NCBI GenBank assembly: GCA_039679805.1
Contig: JBDKUD010000169.1
Span: 1 to 10,971, forward strand
Length of the DNA: 10,971 bases
DNA from: JBDKUD01 sp039679805
GTDB lineage: Bacteria > Bacillota > Syntrophomonadia > Syntrophomonadales > Syntrophomonadaceae
Reading direction: 5' to 3'
The position numbers and the translations under genes were made by a program. Below, piece by piece: positions 1 through 6,154 of the stretch (position 1 is its first letter; each line of letters opens with the position of its first letter). Under the pieces are notes generated by a model. It was not told the DNA's origin. It did no database searches and saw nothing but the letters and a program-made list of their open reading frames with translations.

Positions 1-1368
1 TACATGGTAATAAAAAATATTGACTTCGGTAACAACTTGGAAATTTCCGGTTCCTTAAAGATTGGCGATAAAATTACTGATACCAAGGAGAATCCTGTAA
101 TCAGTTCAGTGGGTCCTGAAAGAAAACGTGAAATCATAAGACACAACCGACAATTTGTTTATCGACTGTTATGCCAGCACCTGGGTCGTAACATTAATAG
201 TTACGGAGTTCTTACCGGGGTTCGGCCGGTCAAACTGGTACATCAGTTAATGGATAAAGGGCTGGACATTAACGCAGTTCAGGAGAAACTTATAAACGAG
301 TATCTCTTAAGCAGTGAAAAAGCAGAACTTTTAACAACGGTGGCTCTTACTGACCGTCCGTTTCTACTGGCTCCCAGTGAGGCTCGAAAGAAAATTAGCT
401 TATATATTGGTATTCCTTTTTGCCCCAGCCGTTGTTATTACTGTTCTTTTCCCGGAGCGGTGCTAATTAATTACGAACGCGATATAGTACCGTTTATTTC
501 TGCACTGGAGAAGGAAATAATAGCAATTGGCGACTATATTAATGATAATGGGATGGTTGTACAGTCCATTTACCTGGGGGGAGGAACGCCTACTGTTCTT
601 AACGAGTCTGATTTGGAAAAAGTTTTTAACCTGTTGCAAGCCAGCTATGTTTCACGTGAAACATTGGAGCTAACCGTCGAAGCAGGAAGGCCTGACACGC
701 TCAGTAGGTCCAAGTTAAGACTGCTTAAACAGGCAGGCGTTTCTAGGTTATGCATTAACCCCCAGACTATGAATAATACTACTTTGCAATTAATTGGCCG
801 GAACCATGACTGCGAGGCAGTTGTTAGAGCTTTCGGCTGGGCCCGGGAGGCGGGGATAAGACTAATAAATATGGATATAATCACTGGATTGCCAGGAGAA
901 ACTATGAGCCATTATGAATATACTGCTGATCAAATCCTAAGGCTGCAGCCTGATAATATAACAGTGCATACCCTGGCAGTAAAGCGGGGCTCAACCCTGG
1001 CTGAACTGGAGACCAAAAGTAATACCTTGGAAAAAGCAGGAGAGATTACGAGAGGGGTAAACTTTTTTAACCAGGCTTTTACCCAGCATGGCTTTCAGCC
1101 TTATTATCTATATAGGCAAAAATATATGCGCTCCAGTATGGAGAATACCGGGTACTCTCTTCCGGGAAAATTTTGTTTCTATAATATGCAAATGATAGAG
1201 GAAAGACAAACTATTATCGGAATGGGGGCAGGGGCCGGCAGCAAATTTGTAAACCCTTCAAATTGGAGCTTAACCCCATTTTATAATCCCAAAAACCCGG
1301 TGGTATACCATGAAACAGTAGACAGGCTGATAAGCCGTAAAGTTGACAACCTCAGGGCCTTAAATTAG
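1..1368 (+). CDS. hemZ: Oxygen-independent coproporphyrinogen dehydrogenase HemZ (5' end cut by window)
   Basis: A radical SAM enzyme of the HemN/HemZ family, expected to decarboxylate coproporphyrinogen III to protoporphyrinogen IX without oxygen, in the cytoplasm. The frame is open from base 1. The ATG at 4 has no visible ribosome binding site, and about 40-50 residues are missing compared with Bacillus HemZ (about 500 aa), so the true start lies upstream. Counting from that ATG, the 4Fe-4S/SAM motif CPSRCYYC is at residues 140-147 (C140, C144, C147), preceded by the typical YIGIPF strand and followed by the SAM-binding LGGGTPT. About 135 N-terminal residues precede the radical SAM core, a layout typical of HemZ rather than HemN/HemW. 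It lies 37 bp upstream of hisS, an arrangement I recall from other Clostridia. The family is clear; the exact reaction is inferred, because HemN-like proteins include other activities. Confidence 0.88.
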   Translation, partial: YMVIKNIDFGNNLEISGSLKIGDKITDTKENPVISSVGPERKREIIRHNRQFVYRLLCQHLGRNINSYGVLTGVRPVKLVHQLMDKGLDINAVQEKLINEYLLSSEKAELLTTVALTDRPFLLAPSEARKKISLYIGIPFCPSRCYYCSFPGAVLINYERDIVPFISALEKEIIAIGDYINDNGMVVQSIYLGGGTPTVLNESDLEKVFNLLQASYVSRETLELTVEAGRPDTLSRSKLRLLKQAGVSRLCINPQTMNNTTLQLIGRNHDCEAVVRAFGWAREAGIRLINMDIITGLPGETMSHYEYTADQILRLQPDNITVHTLAVKRGSTLAELETKSNTLEKAGEITRGVNFFNQAFTQHGFQPYYLYRQKYMRSSMENTGYSLPGKFCFYNMQMIEERQTIIGMGAGAGSKFVNPSNWSLTPFYNPKNPVVYHETVDRLISRKVDNLRALN

Positions 1369-1405
1369 AATTATCCAAGAAATATATTATACGGAGGAAG
1401 GATTA

Positions 1406-2668
1406 ATGCAAATTAAAGCTCCCCGGGGTACGTATGATATTTTGCCTGTTGATTCCTATAAATGGCAGGTAATAGAAAAAACTATGCGGGAAACTGCTGA
1501 GTTTTTTGGTTATCAGGAGATCAGAACACCAATTTTTGAGCATACCGAGTTGTTTGAACGTGGTGTAGGTGAAACAACTGATATTGTTAGCAAGGAGATG
1601 TATACCTTTACCGACAAAGGTGATCGCAGCCTTACTCTGCGGCCGGAAGGAACCGCTTCTTGTGTGCGTACCTTAATTGAACATAAATTATTTGGCGGGT
1701 TAATGCCCATTAAGTGGTATTATACCGGGCCTATGTTTCGCTATGACCGTCCCCAGGCTGGAAGGTACAGACAATTTCATCAGTTCGGCATAGAAGCTTT
1801 TGGCAGTAACAGCCCCTTTTTGGATGCAGAAATAATAATGTTAATGGTAGAAATTTTGAAAAAGCTGGGACTGAACAACTATGAGCTGCATATTAATTCG
1901 GTTGGATGCCCGAAATGCCGGGAGGTATACCGAAAGAAACTGATAGAATACATAACCCCGGTAAAGGAACAGCTTTGTGAAGATTGCCAGGTTCGGTACC
2001 GGCAAAATCCATTGCGGGTTCTGGATTGTAAAGTAAAGACCTGCCAGGCTGCTATTGCCGGTTGCCCTTCCATAAATGATAACCTTTGCAGTGATTGTCA
2101 GACTCATTATACCCAGGTTAAAGATACCTTGGAGGATAATGGTATAAATTATTTACATGATGATAATCTGGTACGGGGTCTTGATTATTATACTAATACT
2201 GCCTTTGAAGTCCATATTCCCGGGATTGGTGCCCAGAGCGCTGTGGGTGGCGGAGGCAGGTATAATGGGTTGGTCAAGGAATGCGGAGGCCCGGATTTAC
2301 CCGGTATTGGATTTGCTCTGGGTATGGAAAGGTTATTACTGGCCATAGATACATTAACTAATACCGTTAATAAACCCAACGAAACTGACGTTTTTATAGT
2401 TACTATGGATAATGCTTTTGAAACCCACGCTATAAGAATTCTGCAAAAAATGAGACAGGCTAATATTAAAGCGGAGAAGGATTATAACGGGCGCAGTTCT
2501 AAAGCCCAGATGAAATATGCGGATAAATTAGGAGCTAACCTGGTAGTTCTTATTGGCGAGGAAGAAATAAACCAGGGATATTTTACGGTTAGAAATATGA
2601 AAACCAAAGAACAAATACCGGTGCCAAGCTCAGATCTAGTCAATACAATAAAGAACATTTTACTGTAG
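1406..2668 (+). CDS. hisS: Histidyl-tRNA synthetase
   Basis: A class II aminoacyl-tRNA synthetase that charges tRNA-His with histidine in the cytoplasm. At 420 aa it is full length. ATG 1406 is preceded by GGAGGAAGG (1393-1401). The N-terminus KAPRGTYDILP is typical of the family. Motif 2 lies near residues 106-128 (FRYDRPQAGRYRQFHQ), the histidine-specific signature LVRGLDYYT at 255-263, the glycine-rich GGGGRYNGL near 281-289, and motif 3 GIGFALGMERLLL near 300-312. The anticodon-binding domain occupies about 330-420. The insertion domain (168-231) holds nine cysteines, including CPKC, CEDC and CSDC, as I recall from clostridial HisRS. It is followed 12 bp later by aspS. There is no room for a T-box leader directly upstream, so any such control would lie before hemZ, outside the window. 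Confidence 0.97.
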   Translation: MQIKAPRGTYDILPVDSYKWQVIEKTMRETAEFFGYQEIRTPIFEHTELFERGVGETTDIVSKEMYTFTDKGDRSLTLRPEGTASCVRTLIEHKLFGGLMPIKWYYTGPMFRYDRPQAGRYRQFHQFGIEAFGSNSPFLDAEIIMLMVEILKKLGLNNYELHINSVGCPKCREVYRKKLIEYITPVKEQLCEDCQVRYRQNPLRVLDCKVKTCQAAIAGCPSINDNLCSDCQTHYTQVKDTLEDNGINYLHDDNLVRGLDYYTNTAFEVHIPGIGAQSAVGGGGRYNGLVKECGGPDLPGIGFALGMERLLLAIDTLTNTVNKPNETDVFIVTMDNAFETHAIRILQKMRQANIKAEKDYNGRSSKAQMKYADKLGANLVVLIGEEEINQGYFTVRNMKTKEQIPVPSSDLVNTIKNILL

Positions 2669-2680
2669 GGGGATATATTA

Positions 2681-4441
2681 ATGAAAAGGACACATAATGC
2701 CACAGATTTGGATACTTCCTTTATAGGACAGGAAGTAGTAGTTAATGGGTGGGTTAATACCAGGAGAGATCATGGTGGCCTCATTTTTATAGATTTACGG
2801 GATCGTTCCGGTCTTATCCAGATTGTGTTTAGCCCGGAACTTAATAAAGAAGCATTTCATTGTGCAGAGCAGATTCGCAGTGAATATGTGATTGCAGTAA
2901 AAGGTAAAGTCTCGGCCCGACCTGAAGAGACTGAAAACCCAAATTTAAAAACCGGGAAAATAGAAATATATGTAGAGACAATTGAGGTTTTAAGTACCGC
3001 CAAGACACCACCTTTTTATATAGAAGACGGTATTGATGTAGACGAAATTTTAAGATTGCGTTATCGTTATCTGGACTTACGTCGTCCGGAGATGAAAGAA
3101 AATCTGATGCTCAGGCACCGGGTTATACACTCTATGCGGGAATACCTTGACCGGCAGGCATTTGTAGAGATTGAAACACCTATTTTAATGAAGAGTACTC
3201 CCGAAGGTGCCAGAGATTATCTGGTCCCCAGCCGTTTACATCCGGGCGAATTCTTTGCTCTGCCCCAATCACCTCAGACTTATAAACAGTTATTGATGGT
3301 AGCTGGTATGGAAAAATACTACCAGGTGGCCAGATGTTTTAGAGATGAAGATTTAAGGGCTGACCGCCAACCTGAATTTACCCAGTTGGATATGGAGATG
3401 TCTTTTATTGATGAAGAAGACATTTTTACTTTGATTGAAGGATTAATGAAACAGATATTTCTTGAAGGATTAGGCCGGGAATTAACTATTCCATTTCCCA
3501 GAATGAGCTATGGTGAAGCCATGCTGAAATATGGCAGTGATAAACCTGATTTGCGTTTTGGTTGGGAAATAGTTGATCTGACTGAACTGGTCAAAGATGT
3601 AGATTTTAAAGTATTCTCCAGTGCAATTGCTGCCGGTGGTGTTGTCAGAGGACTTAATGCCAGAACCTGTGGTTCTTTCTCGCGCAAAGAAATTGATGAC
3701 TTGACCAAAATGGCGGTTCAAAATGGTGCCAAAGGAATGGCCTACATTATTGTAACTGAAAACGAAGCTAAATCCCCCATCTCCAAGTTCTTTAGTGAAG
3801 ATAAAATGAATGAGCTTCTTAAGGCTCTAGATGCTCAACCTGGAGATTTATTACTCTTTGGTGCTGATCAACCTGAAGTGGTGGCACGGGTACTGGGAGC
3901 ATTAAGATTAGAACTGGGTCATAGATTAAATCTTATTAATGAAGATGAGCTTAATTTTACCTGGTTAGTTGATTTTCCGCTATTTGAATATGACGATGAA
4001 GAAAAACGATTGAAAGCTGTTCATCACATGTTTACATCACCAAAAATCGAAGATCTGGAGCTTCTCGATACGAACCCTGCCAAGGTTAAAGCTCGTGCCT
4101 ACGACCTGATTCTAAACGGAACTGAAATTGGCGGCGGCAGTATAAGAATTCATAGAAGGGACTGGCAGGAGAAAATATTCTCACTCATTGGGTTGAGTAT
4201 GGAAGAGGCTCGTGAAAAGTTTGGCTACATGCTGGAAGCCTTTGAATATGGAACACCACCTCATGGAGGAATAGCTTTTGGAATTGACCGTTTAATTATG
4301 ATAATGGCCAAAAGAAACAGCATCAGAGATGTAATTGCTTTTCCTAAGACTCAAAGTACGTCATGCCCGATGACTCAGGCTCCTTCAAGGGTTGAACCCA
4401 AGCAATTAAGGGAGCTTTCCATAAAGTTACGGGAAGTTTAA
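2681..4441 (+). CDS. aspS: Aspartyl-tRNA synthetase, bacterial type (possibly Asp/Asn non-discriminating)
   Basis: A class IIb synthetase that aspartylates tRNA-Asp in the cytoplasm. At 586 aa it has the usual bacterial length. ATG 2681 follows AGGGGGA (2667-2673), which overlaps the hisS stop. The OB-fold anticodon-binding domain (about 1-105) contains GWVNTRRDHGG. The catalytic core has motif 1 around FVEIETPIL, motif 2 with FRDEDLRADRQPEFTQLD starting at residue 220, and motif 3 GIAFGIDRL at 530-538. The bacterial GAD insertion lies about 280-420. His31 matches the residue reported for tRNA-Asp/Asn non-discriminating enzymes (discriminating enzymes such as that of E. coli have Leu). The second reported determinant, Gly near position 81, appears to be Glu here (RPEE), so specificity is uncertain. 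It is cotranscribed with hisS by spacing. A 6S RNA gene follows, as I recall for Bacillus. Confidence 0.97.
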   Translation: MKRTHNATDLDTSFIGQEVVVNGWVNTRRDHGGLIFIDLRDRSGLIQIVFSPELNKEAFHCAEQIRSEYVIAVKGKVSARPEETENPNLKTGKIEIYVETIEVLSTAKTPPFYIEDGIDVDEILRLRYRYLDLRRPEMKENLMLRHRVIHSMREYLDRQAFVEIETPILMKSTPEGARDYLVPSRLHPGEFFALPQSPQTYKQLLMVAGMEKYYQVARCFRDEDLRADRQPEFTQLDMEMSFIDEEDIFTLIEGLMKQIFLEGLGRELTIPFPRMSYGEAMLKYGSDKPDLRFGWEIVDLTELVKDVDFKVFSSAIAAGGVVRGLNARTCGSFSRKEIDDLTKMAVQNGAKGMAYIIVTENEAKSPISKFFSEDKMNELLKALDAQPGDLLLFGADQPEVVARVLGALRLELGHRLNLINEDELNFTWLVDFPLFEYDDEEKRLKAVHHMFTSPKIEDLELLDTNPAKVKARAYDLILNGTEIGGGSIRIHRRDWQEKIFSLIGLSMEEAREKFGYMLEAFEYGTPPHGGIAFGIDRLIMIMAKRNSIRDVIAFPKTQSTSCPMTQAPSRVEPKQLRELSIKLREV

Positions 4442-4478
4442 AATAACCGTAAAGGGATAATGTGGAAAATACGCTTGC

Positions 4479-4507
4479 TTGAAGAAAGAGTACGAATATG
4501 GTATCAT
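4479..4507 (+). promoter_or_regulatory. Probable sigma-A promoter of the 6S RNA gene
   Basis: The -35 is TTGAAG (4479-4484), the spacer is 17 bp, and the -10 is TATCAT (4502-4507) with an extended TGG just before it (4499-4501). Transcription would begin near 4513-4515, about 25 nt before the closing stem of the 6S RNA. That fits a precursor of about 205 nt trimmed at its 5' end, as known for Bacillus 6S-1 RNA. Assigned from sequence match only. Confidence 0.6.
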
Positions 4508-4535
4508 TCAATCAAGCCAAGGAATATTTTTGAAA

Positions 4536-4718
4536 CAAAAAGTCCTGCTGTGTACGTGAATAAGCCGTTAAGTTTTTGCCAACACCAAAACTTAGGGAGC
4601 TCGGACTCCAGGTAGGGTATGTAAGCCCTTAAATGGGACACATTGAACTAATTGGGAGGGCACCCACCTGCTCTGCAGGTTTAAACTACGGCGTCACGGC
4701 TCGGCGGGGCTTTTTTCT
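4536..4718 (+). ncRNA. ssrS: 6S RNA (global RNA polymerase regulator)
   Basis: 6S RNA mimics an open promoter and sequesters sigma-A RNA polymerase, mainly in stationary phase. The sequence shows the expected long, interrupted rod. The closing stem GTCCTGCTG (4542-4550) pairs with CGGCGGGGC (4703-4711) and extends by CGTGA/TCACG (4555-4559/4695-4699). GCCG (4564-4567) pairs with CGGC (4690-4693). A large central bubble follows, with AGTTTTTGCCAAC on its 5' side. Apical stems are CAGGT/ACCTG (4609-4613/4666-4670), GGGT/ACCC (4615-4618/4662-4665) and GCCCTT/GGAGGGC (4625-4630/4656-4661). The 5' stretch AAAGTCCTG and the closing GGGGCTTTTTT strongly resemble Bacillus 6S-1 RNA (bsrA), which I recall lying next to aspS too. 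The T-run at 4712-4717 makes the closing stem double as a terminator. Ends are approximate (about 180 nt mature). Confidence 0.88.
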
Positions 4719-4719
4719 G
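4703..4719 (+). terminator. 3' end and intrinsic terminator of 6S RNA
   Basis: The GC-rich 3' arm CGGCGGGGC is followed directly by six T residues (4712-4717). Its 5' partner is 160 nt away, at 4542-4550, so the terminator hairpin is the closed 6S rod itself. Confidence 0.6.
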
Positions 4720-4780
4720 TATTAAATAGCAGCAACAAGTAGGAATAATATAACCAGAATAGAATAGATTCATATGGTAA

Positions 4781-4786
4781 TATAAT
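4781..4786 (+). promoter_or_regulatory. Possible -10 element for the ACT-domain gene
   Basis: A perfect TATAAT lies 46 bp before the ATG at 4833, downstream of the 6S terminator. An overlapping extended form (TGG then TAATAT, 4775-4783) is also possible. No convincing -35 is visible 16-18 bp upstream, and the surrounding DNA is very AT-rich, so this is a weak call. Confidence 0.28.
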
Positions 4787-4832
4787 TTGAAACACGTGAT
4801 TGGTAGCAACTAAAAAATATAAGGAGGTATTT

Positions 4833-5261
4833 ATGGCAAAGCAGATTTCGATATTTCTGGAGAACAAAGCTGGACGGTTATCGCACGTTACCCGGGTTTT
4901 AGGAGAATCAGGTATTAATATTCGAGCGTTTTCCATTGCGGATACCTCAGATTTTGGAATTCTTCGTATAATAGTAAATGACCCTGCCAAGGCTTATACG
5001 ATACTTAAAGAAGCCGGTTTTACGGTAAGTGAAACTGAAGTAGTCGCAGTACAGGTTCCTGATTCCCCAGGTGGTCTGGCAACTGTTCTGGAGCAAATGA
5101 CAACAGAGGATTTAAACATTGAATATATGTATGCCTTCCTGGGAACATCAGGAAGTGATGCCTTGGTAATTATTAAAGTTGAAGATACACAGAAAGCCTG
5201 TAAAACCTTTCAGGAAAAGGACATAAAGTTTATAGATGAAAAACAATTATATCAGTTATAA
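4833..5261 (+). CDS. Tandem ACT-domain protein, probable amino-acid sensor
   Basis: A 142-aa cytoplasmic protein made of little more than two ACT domains, at about residues 3-70 (QISIFLENKAGRLSHVTRVL, GINIRAFSI) and 72-140 (AVQVPDSPGGLATVLEQM, NIEYMYAFL). ACT domains bind amino acids at domain interfaces. Both copies keep the loop between the first strand and first helix where ligands sit (NKAGRL and DSPGGL). There is no attached enzyme domain. ATG 4833 is chosen because AAGGAGG (4821-4827) lies directly upstream; the in-frame TTG at 4800 has no such site. Stand-alone proteins of this type occur in many anaerobic Firmicutes and archaea, often beside phenylacetate-CoA ligase genes; none is visible here. 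It stands alone between the 6S RNA and a terminator. The ligand and role are unknown; a regulatory role in amino-acid metabolism is inferred from the family. Confidence 0.85.
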   Translation: MAKQISIFLENKAGRLSHVTRVLGESGINIRAFSIADTSDFGILRIIVNDPAKAYTILKEAGFTVSETEVVAVQVPDSPGGLATVLEQMTTEDLNIEYMYAFLGTSGSDALVIIKVEDTQKACKTFQEKDIKFIDEKQLYQL

Positions 5262-5272
5262 CGTATTTCCAT

Positions 5273-5320
5273 ATAACCCATACAGTAACAACATTAAAAA
5301 TGTAATACTGTGCGGGTTAT
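5273..5320 (+). terminator. Hairpin terminator after the ACT-domain gene
   Basis: A long interrupted hairpin begins 11 bp after the stop codon: ATAACCC/GGGTTAT (5273-5279/5314-5320), ACAGTA/TACTGT (5282-5287/5306-5311) and ACATT/AATGT (5291-5295/5299-5303) around an AAA loop. Only a short, broken T stretch follows, so it may be a weak or bidirectional terminator. Confidence 0.55.
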
Positions 5321-5644
5321 TTAGTATCCTCCCGATATTAAAGCACTTTTATTCTCGACACATCATTCCAACCATCCTATTTTCTATTAATTAAGCCACG
5401 GTGAAAAATCTTCTTTCAAACGGAATTTAATATTACCAATGAGCCATAATATGGATAATTATAATTATGCGATTTAGGCAAAAAAAATGGGACTATAGAT
5501 TCATTTTCATATCATGGCTCATAAGACGGTTGCACCAAGTAATAGATATCAAGCCGGTTAGGGTAAAGGGTAGTTATTAAAAATTTCTTGTTTTACTAAG
5601 TTACTTTTTTCACAAAGAAGGGAATCCAATTTTCAAGATAGAAT
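5321..5644. other. Gene-free AT-rich spacer upstream of the dcw cluster
   Basis: No open frame with a ribosome binding site is present on the + strand (the longest candidates are 9 and 12 codons), and I see none of note on the other strand. No tRNA or known riboswitch is recognisable. The notable element inside is the inverted repeat at 5439-5522, listed separately. The spacer separates the ACT-gene terminator from the mraZ control region. Confidence 0.6.
5439..5522. repeat. 84-bp element bounded by 15-bp inverted repeats
   Basis: The arms ATGAGCCATAATATG (5439-5453) and CATATCATGGCTCAT (5508-5522) are complementary at 14 of 15 positions across a 54-nt interior. The interior contains a perfect 14-bp palindrome, ATAATTATAATTAT (5455-5468), and an eight-A run (5480-5487). 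No coding capacity is seen. It could be an untranslated structured RNA, a protein binding region, or a degenerate miniature element. I do not recognise it. Confidence 0.5.
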
Positions 5645-5674
5645 AGAGTGGTTTAAAGTGGAGAAAAGTGGAGC
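5645..5674 (+). promoter_or_regulatory. MraZ operator: three 10-bp direct repeats
   Basis: Three head-to-tail repeats with exact 10-bp spacing: AGAGTGGTTT (5645-5654), AAAGTGGAGA (5655-5664) and AAAGTGGAGC (5665-5674). They match the MraZ box core described for Mollicutes (AAAGTG-type repeats) and, more loosely, the TGGG repeats of E. coli, placed just upstream of mraZ. MraZ is therefore expected to bind here and control the whole dcw operon. They end 9 bp before the -10 element, so they cover the -35 position. Confidence 0.82.
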
Positions 5675-5683
5675 AAAATCCCT

Positions 5684-5689
5684 TATAAT
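5684..5689 (+). promoter_or_regulatory. -10 element of the mraZ/dcw promoter
   Basis: A perfect TATAAT. It would start transcription near 5695-5697, leaving a leader of about 15 nt that still includes the AAAGAGGT ribosome binding site (5696-5703). No TTGACA-like -35 exists 16-18 bp upstream, because that position is occupied by the MraZ boxes (GAGAAA at 5661-5666). Confidence 0.6.
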
Positions 5690-5710
5690 TTATAAAAAGA
5701 GGTAGAACAG

Positions 5711-6142
5711 ATGTTCTTAGGCGAATATCAACATTCACTTGATTCCAAAGGAAGAATTACAGTTCCATCCAAATTCCGCGAAGAACTGGGCATGCGATTT
5801 GTGGCCACCAAGGGATTGGATAATTGTATTTTTTTATATACGGAGGAAGAATGGAAGATAATTGAAGCTAAAGTGCATGCATTGCCATTCACTAGGGCAG
5901 ATGTTCGTTCCTTTGCCCGATTTTTCTTTTCTGGGGCAGCAGAACTGGAAATAGATAAACAGGGGAGAATATTATTGCCGAATAATCTAAGAGAGTATGC
6001 TGGAATTGATAAGGATTTAATTATTGCAGGTGTTGGTTCAAGGGTTGAGATTTGGTCTATGCAGAGATGGGCAACCTATACTGGGACAGCAGCTTTGTCC
6101 TATGAGACCATTGCTGAGAACCTGGTAGATTTAGGATTATAG
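5711..6142 (+). CDS. mraZ: Transcriptional regulator MraZ
   Basis: A DNA-binding protein that heads the division and cell wall cluster and controls its own promoter; it assembles as rings that contact tandem boxes. At 143 aa it has the usual length. Two AbrB/MazE-like half domains each carry the family's DxxxR signature: DSKGR at residues 11-15 followed by ITVP, and DKQGR at 82-86 followed by ILLP. The start MFLGEYQHSLD is typical. ATG 5711 has AAAGAGGT (5696-5703) at 7-bp spacing. Its predicted binding sites lie 36-66 bp upstream of the start. It is followed 12 bp later by rsmH, whose ribosome binding site touches the mraZ stop, so the two are cotranscribed. Whether it activates or represses here cannot be read from the protein. 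Confidence 0.96.
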   Translation: MFLGEYQHSLDSKGRITVPSKFREELGMRFVATKGLDNCIFLYTEEEWKIIEAKVHALPFTRADVRSFARFFFSGAAELEIDKQGRILLPNNLREYAGIDKDLIIAGVGSRVEIWSMQRWATYTGTAALSYETIAENLVDLGL

Positions 6143-6154
6143 GAGGGAAACTGG

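Noticed and set aside
4..6. ATG as the true start of hemZ
   Set aside because: No ribosome binding site is visible in the three bases before it, the frame is open to the window edge, and the protein would be shorter than the family; the gene begins upstream.
1369..1405. T-box or other leader before hisS
   Set aside because: The 37-bp gap is too short to hold one; only the ribosome binding site is seen.
4474..4521. CTTGCTTGA/TCAAGCCAAG hairpin as a terminator for aspS
   Set aside because: The stem is imperfect with a 29-nt loop, and the sequence is better explained as the 6S RNA promoter region.
4800..4832. TTG at 4800 as start of the ACT protein
   Set aside because: It would add 11 residues outside the ACT fold; ATG 4833 has an ideal AAGGAGG just upstream.
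5439..5477. 12-codon open frame (MSHNMDNYNYAI) as a small gene
   Set aside because: No convincing ribosome binding site and it lies within the inverted-repeat element; too short to support.
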